DNA of 64,000 nt from Cyclobacterium qasimii M12-11B (GTDB lineage: Bacteria > Bacteroidota > Bacteroidia > Cytophagales > Cyclobacteriaceae), in NCBI RefSeq assembly GCF_000427295.1, contig NZ_ATNM01000123.1, forward strand, positions 1 through 64,000, in the 5' to 3' direction. Shown one piece after another: positions 10,203-19,781 of this stretch. The notes under the pieces are model-generated. The model had not been told where the DNA came from, did no database searches, and saw only the letters and a list, made by a program, of their open reading frames with translations. The translations under genes were made by a program, and so were the position numbers. Numbering within the stretch: the first letter of the stretch is position 1; the number at the start of each line of letters is the position of its first letter.

Positions 10203-11179
10203 ATGAGTAGAATAAAATATTATTACGATCCCAAAACCTGCAAATACGAAAGGTATGTTAAGAGCAAATGGGATGTAACACTGGGTGTATTAGGATTTTT
10301 ATCCTTGTCTTCAATATTAGCTGTCGGAATACTTATCGTTTTCCATTATTATTTTGACAGTCCTAAAGAATTGATTCTGAAAAGGGAAAACAAGGAGCTT
10401 AACCTCTATTATGAACTTCTTGAGAAGGAAGTAGCTCAATTGAATACCATGATGGGTGACCTTCAGGAAAGAGATGATAACCTATACCGCGTTATTTTCG
10501 AATCTGAACCCATTCCAAGTTCTGTCAGGAATGCGGGTTATGGCGGTTCTGATAGATTTATAGATATAAAAGAAAAAGGCCTTAATCAGGGCAAAATGAT
10601 AATATCTGTTGCCAACAAGGTAGAAACATTAAAAAACAGCTTTTCATTCAATGGGAATCCTACAATGAATTGTCTGAAACGGCACTCAACAAGGAGGAGT
10701 ATTGGGCTTCTATCCCTGCTATTCAGCCAATTCACAATGAAGAACTAAAGAGGCTTGCTTCAGGCTACGGCATACGACTACATCCTATTCTTAAGGTGAA
10801 GAAGATGCACACAGGTATAGATTTTTCTGCACCTAAAGGCACTCCGATCTATTCTACTGGAGATGGAGTGGTAGAACAGGTAAGAACAGAATTTGGAGGC
10901 TATGGCAAGTCTATCATTATAGATCATGGCTTTGGTTTTAAAACCAGGTATGCACACATGAATGATTTCAATGTGAAAGTTGGGAACAAAATTAAAAGAG
11001 GAGATAAAATAGGTACTGTAGGCAATACAGGCTCCTCAACAGCTCCCCATGTTCATTATGAAGTAATGAAGGAGGGCAAATACGTCAATCCTGTCAATTA
11101 CTTCTTTAAAGACCTGGAACCAACCGAATTTGATAAAATTCTGGAACTGGCCTCAAGAGAAAATCAATCGCTTTCATAA
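10203..11179 (+). CDS. M23 family metallopeptidase with N-terminal TM and coiled coil, frameshifted
   Basis: Cell-wall endopeptidase of about 325 aa after repair. The first frame gives a cytosolic YYYDPKT head typical of the Bacteroidota family, a TM helix near residues 28-48, a coiled coil (LLEKEVAQLNTMMGDLQERDDNLYR) and the RVIFESEPIP linker. It then runs out of frame at the A6 run at 10631-10636. One added A continues as LKKQLFIQWESYNELSETALNKEEYW into the second frame, which carries the LytM fold: IRLHPILKVKKMHTGIDF, then YAHMND and HVHYE zinc ligands. Probably anchored in the inner membrane and acting on peptidoglycan in the periplasm. It is followed by a strong terminator and by the merR-dprA pair. 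If the shift were real, the peptidase domain would be expressed only from an internal start. Confidence 0.88.
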
Positions 11180-11197
11180 ATCATTAAAACCAATAAG

Positions 11198-11236
11198 AAA
11201 AGCCCTTTCCTCACTATTTGGGGAAAGGGCTTTTTT
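11198..11236 (+). terminator. Rho-independent terminator after M23 peptidase
   Basis: Inverted repeat AAGCCCTTTCC / GGAAAGGGCTT with a loop of about 9 bases followed by TTTTTT, 20 bases after the peptidase stop codon. Confidence 0.85.
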
Positions 11237-11337
11237 GATATAAAAGAAGTTTAGTAGGTTTTATAGAATTATTAGAGGCAATTGTTTTCTATATAAGGGA
11301 TAATTTTTATATTTTTGATTGAAAAAATACCAAAGAA

Positions 11338-11691
11338 TTGCCATACAAAGAAAAAGATATCGAAAAAAAATATTATTCCATCGGCGAAGTGGCTGAGAGA
11401 TTTAAGGTTGCTACCTCACTGATCAGGTATTGGGAAGGGGAATTCGATATCATCAAACCCAAAAAAGACAAAAAAGGAAACCGCAGATTTACCATAGACG
11501 ACATTGAAAAGATTCAGTTGATTTTTCATCTGGTAAAAGAAAAAGGTTACACGCTCACAGGTGCCCAAGAGATTATTAAAAGGGATATGCATAAGGTTCA
11601 GGACAAAGCAGCAATGATCCAAAGGCTAAATGAAATCAGAGGTTTTTTGACAGAAATCAAAAATAATCTGAATGAACAGCATACAGAATAA
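11338..11691 (+). CDS. MerR-family transcriptional regulator, TTG start
   Basis: Small (117 aa) MerR-type DNA-binding protein. The winged-helix motif is clear: YYSIGEVAERFKVATSLIRYWEGEFDIIKPKKDKKGNRRFT, followed by IEKIQLIFHLVKEKGYTLTGAQEII and a short helical tail for dimerisation. It has no C-terminal effector domain or metal-binding cysteines. The family start peptide MPYKEK is encoded by TTG at 11338. The frame is closed by TGA at 11320-11322 and no ATG or GTG lies between, so a non-ATG start is needed. Its end overlaps the dprA start by 20 bases. Target genes are unknown. Confidence 0.85.
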   Translation: MPYKEKDIEKKYYSIGEVAERFKVATSLIRYWEGEFDIIKPKKDKKGNRRFTIDDIEKIQLIFHLVKEKGYTLTGAQEIIKRDMHKVQDKAAMIQRLNEIRGFLTEIKNNLNEQHTE

Positions 11692-12802
11692 GGACTACCT
11701 ATACCAGGTAGCACTCAGTTTGATCCCCAAACTAGGTCCTAGTATTTACAAGAAAATCATCCTACACTGCGACTCGGCAGAAGCATTTTTCAATTTACCC
11801 CGTGGCAAACTAGAAAGAATTCAGGGCATTGGCCCCAAGTTGCTTGCTTACAGAAAACAAAGAACCAGCTACCTTACCGAGGCAGAAAAGATAATAGATG
11901 CCGCAAACCAGCATGAAATTCAAATTCATTGTTTCATGGAGGATAATTACCCTGGTCGGTTAAAAGCCATTCCTGATAGTCCTCCTATTCTTTTTAGTAG
12001 AGGTAATTTAAGCCTCAACCCAGAAAGAACAGTGGGAATTGTAGGCACTAGGAAAGCCACTAAATATGGCAAGAATGTAACGCAACAAATTACAGAAGAA
12101 CTGTCGAGGTTTCAACCAACCATCATCAGTGGACTTGCCTATGGAATAGATGTAGAAGCACACAGAGCCGCCATAGCTAGAAATCTACCTACCATAGGCG
12201 TCATGGGTTCTGACCTCAACACCATCTATCCGTCGATTCATAAGAAAATAGCTGAACAAATGAAAGAGAATGGGGGCTTACTGACCGAGTACAAACTCGG
12301 AACAGAAATGAGTCCTGGTAATTTTCCCCAAAGAAACCGCATCATTGCTGGGTTGGCGGATGCTCTAGTTGTAGTGGAAGCAGCTAAAAAAGGAGGCGCT
12401 CTGATTACGGCTGAAATAGCTTACAGTTATAACCGAGAAGTCTTTGCTGTACCGGGAAACCTTCAGTCTAAATACAGTGAAGGTTGCAATGACCTTATCA
12501 GAAATATGAAAGCTGGAATATACATGAGCTCCAAAGAAATCGTGGATTCCTTGTCGTGGAATTTAAATTCAGGTGAATCATTGGCCCAGCAGGTTTTCCC
12601 TGACACCTCTTTACTCGACCCACTTGAGACAAAAATCCTGGAAAGGATATTTGACAAAAAAGAAGTAGAAGTAAATTGGCTAAGCCATGATTTAAATCTA
12701 CCCATTAGTACACTGGCTGTTAAGCTTCTCAATTTAGAATTCCTTGGTTTTGTTAAAGCTTTTCCTGGGAAAAAGTACCAATGGCTCCACAATAAACAAT
12801 AA
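11672..12802 (+). CDS. dprA: DNA-processing protein DprA
   Basis: 376-aa DprA/Smf protein, which protects incoming single-stranded DNA and loads RecA during natural transformation. An N-terminal helix-hairpin-helix-like region (LERIQGIGPKLLAY) precedes the Rossmann-like DprA core with TVGIVGTRKATKYG, SGLAYGIDVEAHRAA and a GxxPQRNRIIAGLADALVVVEA motif. The C-terminal stretch of about 70 residues is the winged-helix DprA domain. Translationally coupled to merR. With comEC at 27-29 kb it suggests a DNA-uptake capacity. Confidence 0.95.
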   Translation: MNSIQNKDYLYQVALSLIPKLGPSIYKKIILHCDSAEAFFNLPRGKLERIQGIGPKLLAYRKQRTSYLTEAEKIIDAANQHEIQIHCFMEDNYPGRLKAIPDSPPILFSRGNLSLNPERTVGIVGTRKATKYGKNVTQQITEELSRFQPTIISGLAYGIDVEAHRAAIARNLPTIGVMGSDLNTIYPSIHKKIAEQMKENGGLLTEYKLGTEMSPGNFPQRNRIIAGLADALVVVEAAKKGGALITAEIAYSYNREVFAVPGNLQSKYSEGCNDLIRNMKAGIYMSSKEIVDSLSWNLNSGESLAQQVFPDTSLLDPLETKILERIFDKKEVEVNWLSHDLNLPISTLAVKLLNLEFLGFVKAFPGKKYQWLHNKQ

Positions 12803-12873
12803 AAAGAACTACCGCTAATTGTAGCTGGTGTTTTATGCTTACATTAGTCTATACTGACCAAAACAAATAAAAA

Positions 12874-13533
12874 ATGAAAAAGGCGCTTTACTCAATATTG
12901 TTCTCCATGATTGTCCTAGTAGGATGTGAAAATGACAAAAGTGTGGCCACTGACACCCTTCCCATGCAAATCGCTCAAGCCTATGGTTATGATCAATTGG
13001 ATGAGGTTCAATCGATTTCTTATACCTGGAATGTAAGAAGAGACAGTGCTACTGTGATGGTTAGAGACTGGAAGTGGGACCTTGTAAAAGGAGAGGTTAG
13101 CTACTCAGATGCAGACACCAGCGCAACGTATCTTATTTCAGAAAAATCTGATCAAAATAAAGACATTGATCATAAATTTATAAATGACAAATACTGGCTT
13201 TTATTCCCTTTTCAATTGGCATGGGATGAAGGTTTTACTACAGAAATAACTGAGGGACAAAGCTCTCCTATCAACAACGAAACGACAACCAAACTCACCA
13301 TACTTTACAACAATGAAGATGGCTACACACCTGGAGATGCTTATGACGTCTATGTGGACGACAATAAAATGATCAAAGAATGGGTTTTCAGAAAAGGCAA
13401 TGCTGCAGAAGGCCGAGCTTTCACCTGGGAGAATGAGAAAGATTTTGGCGGTATTAAAATAGCCCTTGATCATGGGATGAAAAATGGAGAAAAAATCATC
13501 TGGTTTACAAATGTGGAAGTAAATAAGAAGTAA
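12874..13533 (+). CDS. Lipoprotein of unknown function (219 aa)
   Basis: Signal peptide with lipobox (LVGC, Cys near residue 18) then about 200 soluble residues. The mature part, with YTWNVRRDSATVMVRDWKWDLVKGEVSY and KIALDHGMKNGEKIIWFTNVEV, reads like a beta-rich domain resembling periplasmic outer-membrane-lipoprotein-sorting-like folds, but I do not recognise a specific family. It is monocistronic: convergent with the second M23 gene, with a perfect hairpin between them. Confidence 0.75.
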   Translation: MKKALYSILFSMIVLVGCENDKSVATDTLPMQIAQAYGYDQLDEVQSISYTWNVRRDSATVMVRDWKWDLVKGEVSYSDADTSATYLISEKSDQNKDIDHKFINDKYWLLFPFQLAWDEGFTTEITEGQSSPINNETTTKLTILYNNEDGYTPGDAYDVYVDDNKMIKEWVFRKGNAAEGRAFTWENEKDFGGIKIALDHGMKNGEKIIWFTNVEVNKK

Positions 13534-13582
13534 AAGAGATTAAGATTTCCTTTTAGCCACTAAGCTATTTAACAAGACTAAA

Positions 13583-13626
13583 CTGGGCCCTTCCCTAGAT
13601 TACCATAAATCTATGGAAGGGCCCAG
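13583..13626. terminator. Bidirectional hairpin between convergent genes
   Basis: Perfect 12-bp arms CTGGGCCCTTCC (13583-13594) and GGAAGGGCCCAG (13615-13626), with a second inner pairing CTAGAT/ATCTA. It sits between convergent genes ending at 13533 and 13713. No strong T-run follows, so termination is inferred from position and stem strength. Confidence 0.6.
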
Positions 13627-13712
13627 GATATTTCACCCATTAGAAGGCAAAACCCTGCTCATGCGCAAAGCGATTACGATTACTAATTACCAATTAAAAC
13701 CAGGGATAAACG

Positions 13713-15020
13713 TTATTTTACAGGCATCCATATTTTTGGGCCTGTTTTTAATTGAACATAGGCCATGTCCTTAAAATAGCCCAATACATTTCCCTTACCG
13801 ATAAAATAGTCAGTGGGTATTGGCCAGGATTTCATCCAATCCTGAAACACCAAATCAACGGCTTTAATCTCAATTTCAGGGCTATCTTTTTCAACTATAC
13901 TAAGGATAGTCTCGTGTGCAAAACCGATTGTCTGATCTGGCAATCTTATTCTAAACCATGCACCACTTTTGCCCATGATATCGAAATAAGTGTTTTCTGA
14001 ATAGGTGCCAATAATTTTGGCATTAAGTGCAGGAGAAGCACGTAAATTCCCAGCTTGCGCAGAAAAAACCCCGTAATTCTTCAATAATACCGTATCGGAG
14101 ACAATAATTTCTTCTGTTTTTTTCGACAACTGTAAAAAGGGCAAAGGATTTTTAGCGCCCCTTCCTTTCCTGTAAATCCCGAAATGTAAATGAGGAGCCG
14201 TAGTTATGGCATTGCCCGTATTCCCTACCAATCCCAAGGTGTCTCCCACCTTTACACTTTGTCCAATACTTACCAGCTGACTATCAAGGTGCGCATAATA
14301 GTAATTATAACTACCACCATTTAGCCAGACCACCTTTCCCCCCAATCGATTTTGACTAGATCTATTCACCCTTCCAGGTACCACTGCACGCACGGGAGTG
14401 CCTCTTTTAGCAAATATATCAACTCCTTCATGCCTTCGGCTTCCTCCTCTTGCATCTCCCCAGAAACTCGAAATCTGACGCGCATCCATATTAGAAATAG
14501 GGAAAGCAATGGATCCTGAGACATTGATACTGACCTCAACCATCCCTCCTCCCAGTAGTTCAGGCTGAATTCTTAATAAATGATTTTCATTTTCCTGTGC
14601 GGTATACGCTATCGTTTGTTGATCTTTTGAGTAAACATGGGATGAATAACCACTAATTGAATTTCTGAACACATCTAAAAAATAAACAGTGCTACTATCC
14701 CCGATTGCATTCACATTAATCGAGACCTTGCTTCCCTCTTCTACTTCATATAACCAGAACACTGCCTCAGCCATAGCAGGATCGAAGTAGACCATTTCGG
14801 AGTGAGGCAAATTTTGAGTTTTTAAATTACCTGCGGCATTTACCTGCCCATTGCTCATCCATTGTTGAATAATTTTATACTCCTCAAGCCCTGTGTTTTT
14901 TAAGGCATCAGCATAATTCTCATACGGATTTTTACCCTTGAAAAGCTTTTCGGTATGACAGGACCCAAGAAGCAAGCTTATCACAAGCAACCAAATAAAG
15001 CCGTTATAGCTCGATTTCAT
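13713..15020 (-). CDS. M23 family peptidase lipoprotein with C-terminal SH3-like domain
   Basis: About 435 aa from ATG at 15018-15020, chosen because it opens a lipoprotein signal (MKSSYNGFIWLLVISLLLGSC). An upstream in-frame ATG at 15132 would add 38 non-signal residues. The middle is a LytM/M23 domain with RRHEGVDIFAKRGTPVRAVVPG, YYYAHLD and APHLHFGIY, so the zinc ligands look complete. The C-terminal third has a bacterial SH3-like stretch (GNLRASPALNAKIIGTY, GAWFRIRLP) that probably binds the wall. Predicted peptidoglycan hydrolase or division/envelope factor in the periplasm. It begins 76 bases after the DJ-1 gene on the same strand. Confidence 0.88.
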   Translation of the reverse strand: MKSSYNGFIWLLVISLLLGSCHTEKLFKGKNPYENYADALKNTGLEEYKIIQQWMSNGQVNAAGNLKTQNLPHSEMVYFDPAMAEAVFWLYEVEEGSKVSINVNAIGDSSTVYFLDVFRNSISGYSSHVYSKDQQTIAYTAQENENHLLRIQPELLGGGMVEVSINVSGSIAFPISNMDARQISSFWGDARGGSRRHEGVDIFAKRGTPVRAVVPGRVNRSSQNRLGGKVVWLNGGSYNYYYAHLDSQLVSIGQSVKVGDTLGLVGNTGNAITTAPHLHFGIYRKGRGAKNPLPFLQLSKKTEEIIVSDTVLLKNYGVFSAQAGNLRASPALNAKIIGTYSENTYFDIMGKSGAWFRIRLPDQTIGFAHETILSIVEKDSPEIEIKAVDLVFQDWMKSWPIPTDYFIGKGNVLGYFKDMAYVQLKTGPKIWMPVK

Positions 15021-15096
15021 AGTATTTGAAGCGTTTGATACAAGAGACAGACATGATCTACCTTCTAATTCTAAATTAAACTTAGAAATAGGTTGC

Positions 15097-15660
15097 TTAT
15101 AGGGTTTTCTGACTTTCATGTTTGCCTTCTCCAATTTCTTCTATCATCTTTTTATTAAATGCCTCCAGGTCTTTTGGAGATCTTGAGGTAACCAAAGCTT
15201 GATCACAAACACAATCCTGATCAATCCACTCTGCTCCTGCATTGATGATGTCTTGTTTTATGGATGGAAAAGAAGTCATTTTCCTACCTGCCAATGCCCC
15301 TGTCTCTATCAATACCTGAGGCCCATGGCAAATGGAAGCAACCGGTTTACCCTTGGCGAAAAAACCTTTAATGAATTGAATGGCCTTTTTATTGGTACGC
15401 AATTTATCCGGATTCAGGACTCCTCCAGGAATGAGTACAGCATGGTAATCGTCGGAATTGGCTTCTTCTATTGTCTTATCAACCTTAAAATCTCTTCCCC
15501 AATTTCCATCCTTCCATGACTTAACACTTCCTTTATTTGGGGAAATGACTTCCACAATTGCCCCTTGATCTTCCAAGGCCTTTTTCGGAGAGGTGAACTC
15601 TATTTCTTCAAATCCATTTTCAGTAATTAAAGCTATTTTTTTATCAGATAGATTATTCAT
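15097..15660 (-). CDS. DJ-1/PfpI family protein (YhbO-like)
   Basis: 187-aa protein from the ATG at 15658-15660. It has the PfpI core: ALITENGFEEIEF at the N-terminus, the E and PGG elements (HAVLIPGG), and the nucleophile elbow ASICHGPQVLIE with C111 followed by His. Members act as glyoxalase/deglycase-like enzymes, chaperones or oxidative-stress proteins, and the sequence does not separate these. The alternative start at 15708 adds 16 residues that look like leader sequence. Confidence 0.88.
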   Translation of the reverse strand: MNNLSDKKIALITENGFEEIEFTSPKKALEDQGAIVEVISPNKGSVKSWKDGNWGRDFKVDKTIEEANSDDYHAVLIPGGVLNPDKLRTNKKAIQFIKGFFAKGKPVASICHGPQVLIETGALAGRKMTSFPSIKQDIINAGAEWIDQDCVCDQALVTSRSPKDLEAFNKKMIEEIGEGKHESQKTL

Positions 15661-15708
15661 AACTATAGTTGGTTTGTTTTCAGACAAATATTCAAAGGAA
15701 AAGTTCAA

Positions 15709-15979
15709 ATTTCATGCTAGACTTATCCAAACGAAAAATAGTTTACTTGCTAGAGTTGGTTTTTGAGATGAATAAAATTGATCTATGCCCTGAATTGATA
15801 CACTAGGCCAGGTATTATTGGGCTAGGTCAAATTCTCTAACAACACTTTAGCCGGCTTTATTCCGCAACGAGTTAGAGGAGATATGGAAATTCAATCTGC
15901 TTTTCTGAAGAAGTGATTGAGAAGGTGGCTGAAATCCCTGGTAATAAATCACCCAAGTTTATAAAAAAAAAGCACAAAA
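15709..15979. other. Intergenic region between DJ-1 gene and dnaN terminator
   Basis: The DJ-1 gene starts to the left and dnaN ends to the right, both on the minus strand. A short plus-strand frame from about 15905 reads SEEVIEKVAEIPGNKSPKFI before running into the terminator. It has no credible start and may be a decayed gene fragment. Nothing else supportable. Confidence 0.35.
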
Positions 15980-16002
15980 AAAGCCCGGATAAACCGGGCT
16001 TT
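15980..16002 (-). terminator. dnaN terminator
   Basis: AAAGCCCGG / CCGGGCTTT hairpin with a five-base loop. In the minus direction it is followed by a T-run, 24 bases beyond the dnaN stop codon. Confidence 0.85.
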
Positions 16003-16025
16003 CAATATTTAAAAAGATTGAATTT

Positions 16026-17150
16026 TTATACGTAGTTACTCAACATCACTGGCATAACCAACATCAGAATGTCTTCATTTTCATTCAGATCAGAAGGCAA
16101 AATCAAACCAGCTCTATTTGGCGCACTAAATTTCATTGTCACTTCCTTCGCTGAAATATTGTTTAGCATTTCTACTAAAAACTTAGCGTTGAAACCAATT
16201 TCTATATCCTCTCCTTCGTGTTCGCAGGAAAGTCTTTCGTTGGCTTCGTTAGAAAAGTCCAGGTCTTCAGCTGAGATCTGTAATTCACTACCTGTAAGTT
16301 TCAATCTTACCTGGTGCGTAGTCTTATTGGCATATATTGCGATCCTTCTTAAAGAGCCCAAAAACTCTTGTCTGTTGATCACCATGTCATTGTTATTGTC
16401 CGCAGGAATTACGTTTTCATAATCTGGGAAACGCTCATCAATTAGTCTACAAATCATCTTGATATTGTTGAACTTAAAATAGGCGTTACTCGCATTGAAC
16501 TCAACACTTACTGGTACATTCTCAGTTGGAAGTGTAGATTTAAGAAGGTTTAAGGCTTTCCTTGGAACAATGATACTGGTAGCCTCAGGGGAGGCGATAT
16601 CAACCCTTCTATAACGAATCAAACGATGTCCATCCGTGGCAACAAAAGTAGTGTTGGTACTGCTGAGGTTAATAAACACCCCTGTCATGGCAGGTCTCAA
16701 CTCATCGTTACTTGTCGCAAATATCGTATTGGCAATCGCACTGCTCAAAACATCTGTCGACATTTCCACAGTAGAAGCATTGGTTACGCTCGGGATTCGT
16801 GGAAAGTCAGTAGCGTTTTCTCCAGCCAATTTATATCGCCCATTGTCAGAACTGATTTCTATACTATAGGTCTCCTTATCGATACTAAAAGTAACAGGTT
16901 GTTCTGGGAGATTTTTAAGTGTTTCAATCAATATTTTTGCAGGAACTGCAATATTGCCGTCTTCCTTTGCCTCCACCTCAATTTCGGTCATCATTGATGT
17001 TTGCAAATCAGAAGCCGTTACCGTAAGCTTGCTATCCAATATTTCAAAAAGAAAGTTCTCTAAAATTGGCACAACAGGGTTTGTTGTTACCACCCCATTT
17101 ATTGCGGAGAGATGCTTCAAAAGTGAGGAAGAAGAAACAATAAATTTCAT
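16026..17150 (-). CDS. dnaN: DNA polymerase III subunit beta (sliding clamp)
   Basis: Complete 374-aa beta clamp. N-terminal MKFIVSSSSLLKHLSAINGVV, the internal EIEVEAKEDGNIAVPAKILIETLKNLP and FATDGHRLIRYR typical of domains 1 and 2, and the C-terminal LPVMLSNYV-type end (here MLVMPVMLSNYV) are all present. Homodimeric ring that tethers the replicase to DNA. It stands alone here with its own terminator, separated from gldG by 234 bases. No dnaA or oriC-like repeats are visible nearby. Confidence 0.97.
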   Translation of the reverse strand: MKFIVSSSSLLKHLSAINGVVTTNPVVPILENFLFEILDSKLTVTASDLQTSMMTEIEVEAKEDGNIAVPAKILIETLKNLPEQPVTFSIDKETYSIEISSDNGRYKLAGENATDFPRIPSVTNASTVEMSTDVLSSAIANTIFATSNDELRPAMTGVFINLSSTNTTFVATDGHRLIRYRRVDIASPEATSIIVPRKALNLLKSTLPTENVPVSVEFNASNAYFKFNNIKMICRLIDERFPDYENVIPADNNNDMVINRQEFLGSLRRIAIYANKTTHQVRLKLTGSELQISAEDLDFSNEANERLSCEHEGEDIEIGFNAKFLVEMLNNISAKEVTMKFSAPNRAGLILPSDLNENEDILMLVMPVMLSNYV

Positions 17151-17384
17151 ATGTATGTTTTTTATAATTCAGTCACATTAAAAATTATCGTAGAATCCAC
17201 GATACAATTAAGTAACGACAAATTTAGCGTTTTTAGTCATTGCTTATAACCAAATAAGGCATAAATTTTAATTTCGATGGATTTAACAGGGTAAAGTTAT
17301 AAATAAAATCACAAATGCCCTCATTAGGTTTTGATTTGATAGGATAAAATTAAATTGATTTTTGAAAATCGGCTTGAATCCCCA

Positions 17385-19064
17385 TCATTTAGCATATTTT
17401 CTTTTTCTAAGAAACTGTTTGAACCAGCCAATCAGTATAACTACAATCACAGGAACCACAACATTGATTACCTGCCACATCGATTTCTGCTGTTTTACTT
17501 TCACTTTGTTTAGCGGCCTGATTTCAAAACTCTTGGACTTACTTGCAATTATCCCATTAGGGGCCACCATGTAATTTATGGTATTCTGTAAGAAAGTTCT
17601 ATTCGCCGTTTTACTTTCAGCAAATGGATTGTTACCCAAAGGCAAAGGCTGATCGTCCTGGGGGTGAATCCAACTTTTAATAACATCTGCGTCTCCGGTG
17701 ATTAAAATCCTCCCTCCATTGCTTTCAGGTAGAAACTTATTTTTATCAAATTCATCTGGTACAAAACGGTTTTTGAAAAAGGAAGTAAACTTCCCTTCTA
17801 ATAAATAAGCCAATGGGAGACTTCCGCTATTGAACGCTCTTACATCGGGCTCAACGGCCATGTCTTTAAAGGCAACTCTGGCCGGTGCACTTTCTCTTCT
17901 GGTGTAATCGCTTGAGAAAATCAAAGGAGTTTTTATGACATTATCCGCTTTAACCGTATCAATAGAACTTACAAAACGAAACTCAACCACGTCCAAACCT
18001 TTCGTGATGGGATGGTTCGCCATTTTTCCTGCCTGTACATAAAAAGGCCATGGCAAAGGCACTATCTGAGGTTGATTGCCATATTCTCCTGAAACTACTG
18101 GGTAGTATCCGAAATTTAAATCCTGAATAAGGTCCTTATTGATCCTAACGCCATACCGAAAAAGCAAGTCATCCAATCCTGTGTCGAAAGGCATGGCCAC
18201 TGTACCATTCCCTCCAGCCATTTCGAGGTTTACGGCCATCTCATCCATCAGAAACAGGACATTACCACCGTACATTAAAAATTGGTCCAGCAGGTATTTC
18301 TCTCTCACTCCATAGGCTTTTTTGGGACCTGCCACGATCAACACCTCAAATGTCAATAGGTCTTCAACACTTTTGGCTTGGTCAAATGGTACTTTATACA
18401 CTTCAAAATCTTCGTTCAGCGCTTCCACCATACCATAGCCCTCATCTTCATCCATCTCGCCCTGCCCGATAATTATCCCTATAGCCCGCTTGTTCCTCGT
18501 GTACAAACGCTTTATCGCCTGCCCAATCTCAAACTCAAGATTCTCTATGGATAAGTTCAGGGTTTCCTCGGGTCCCATACCCAATTCTCCTTTTAATAAC
18601 AGCACACCAATCTCTCTGGTAGAAGACCTCAAAACAACGCCTGGAAATATAAGCTGCGTAGACTGAGCCCCATTCTGATTACTATGCAAATTGGTGGGGT
18701 TAATGCCATAGTCCGCAAGTTTTAGAATATATCGCTCACTACTGTCAGAAGCTATTTGAAGTGGATCCAGGTAATTGATAATAATCTCCTCCCGGCTATA
18801 GGAGCGGAAAGTTTTTAGTATCTGTTCTATATTTCTTTGAAAACGAACCATACCAGGAGGGAGATCTCCAGCCAATAAGACATCTATCTCCAATGGGCCA
18901 TCCATGTCCTCTAACACATCCAGACTAGCCTGACCTATGCTGTATTTCCCTTCTTCGGTCATGTCCAGTCTAAAGGACCACCATTTCTCTAGATTGGCAA
19001 CCAAAAACCATATCAGCACTAAAGCGAATATCCCAAATAATAGGGAGCTGTATTTTCTATTCAT
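17385..19064 (-). CDS. gldG: Gliding-motility-associated ABC transporter substrate-binding protein GldG
   Basis: 559 aa with an N-terminal TM helix (SLLFGIFALVLIWFLVANLE), a large periplasmic part of the ABC-type GldG/DUF4350-like family (DQFLMYGGNVLFLMDEMAVNLEMA) and a C-terminal TM helix before the basic tail FKQFLRKRKYAK. In Flavobacterium johnsoniae GldA, GldF and GldG form an ABC complex needed for gliding. In Cytophagales the genes are common but their role is less certain. It starts 9 bases after gldF. The C-terminal membrane segment is WQVINVVVPVIVVILIGWF. Confidence 0.92.
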   Translation of the reverse strand: MNRKYSSLLFGIFALVLIWFLVANLEKWWSFRLDMTEEGKYSIGQASLDVLEDMDGPLEIDVLLAGDLPPGMVRFQRNIEQILKTFRSYSREEIIINYLDPLQIASDSSERYILKLADYGINPTNLHSNQNGAQSTQLIFPGVVLRSSTREIGVLLLKGELGMGPEETLNLSIENLEFEIGQAIKRLYTRNKRAIGIIIGQGEMDEDEGYGMVEALNEDFEVYKVPFDQAKSVEDLLTFEVLIVAGPKKAYGVREKYLLDQFLMYGGNVLFLMDEMAVNLEMAGGNGTVAMPFDTGLDDLLFRYGVRINKDLIQDLNFGYYPVVSGEYGNQPQIVPLPWPFYVQAGKMANHPITKGLDVVEFRFVSSIDTVKADNVIKTPLIFSSDYTRRESAPARVAFKDMAVEPDVRAFNSGSLPLAYLLEGKFTSFFKNRFVPDEFDKNKFLPESNGGRILITGDADVIKSWIHPQDDQPLPLGNNPFAESKTANRTFLQNTINYMVAPNGIIASKSKSFEIRPLNKVKVKQQKSMWQVINVVVPVIVVILIGWFKQFLRKRKYAK

Positions 19065-19073
19065 CCCTATTGA

Positions 19074-19777
19074 TCAAAATCCATGAACAAACCAAAAGGA
19101 AAGTATCATTCCCAAAAAATAGTAAATGTTTTCAGAAACAATAACCCCTCTACCCATTTGTTCATAATGAAAATCTGTACCCAATCCAGTTAATAAAACT
19201 GCTAAATCGCCTGAAGCCAATACCGCCAAAGCGCTTATCCCTCCATAAAGCAAGAAGGATAAAAACACTGCTACAACAAAGGAAACGATTTGATTAGAGG
19301 TAATGCAGGAACTAAACAAGCCCACTGCAGCAAACAATGCTCCGACTAAGAACAAACCGATATAGGCACCAAAAAAACCTGCACTGTCAATATTCCCTAT
19401 TGTATCTCCCAATTGAACGATACTGAAATAATAGACTAGTGTGGGAATCAATGAGAAGAACAAAAGCACCAAAGCGGCCAGGTATTTGGCAACAACAATT
19501 TGGTAATTTTTTAATGGGGAAGTTTTTAGCAATTCCCAGGTGCCCGTTTTCCGCTCTTCAGCTACCATTCTCATGGTGATGGCTGGCAGCAAGAAAATAA
19601 AACAAAAGGGGTATAACTAAACAATGGATCTAGATCAGCATAGCCATAGTCCAAAACACTAGTGCCTGGAAACACCCAAACTATCAAACCCAATGAAATT
19701 AAAAAAATGGAAGTAATCAGATAGGCAGACAGATTGCTGAAAAAAGCATTGACTTCTTTTATAAACAGACTGTACAT
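19074..19777 (-). CDS. gldF: Gliding-motility-associated ABC transporter permease GldF, frameshifted
   Basis: Multi-pass permease of about 234 aa after repair, normal for GldF. The N-terminal frame (MYSLFIKEVNAFFSNLSAYLITSIFLISLG) breaks after FSYTPFVL. The C-terminal frame resumes with LLPAITMRMVAEERKTGTWELL and has about five further TM helices. One missing base in the short A-runs at 19594-19602 (forward strand) explains the break. It sits between gldA and gldG with 4- and 9-base spacings, as expected for a three-gene operon. If the shift is real, the ABC complex would lack an intact permease. Confidence 0.9.
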
Positions 19778-19781
19778 ATCT

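Noticed and set aside
15905-16030. Plus-strand frame SEEVIEKVAEIPGNKSPKFI with lysine-rich end
   Set aside because: No start codon in a reasonable place and it reads through the dnaN terminator. At most a decayed fragment; no homology recognised.
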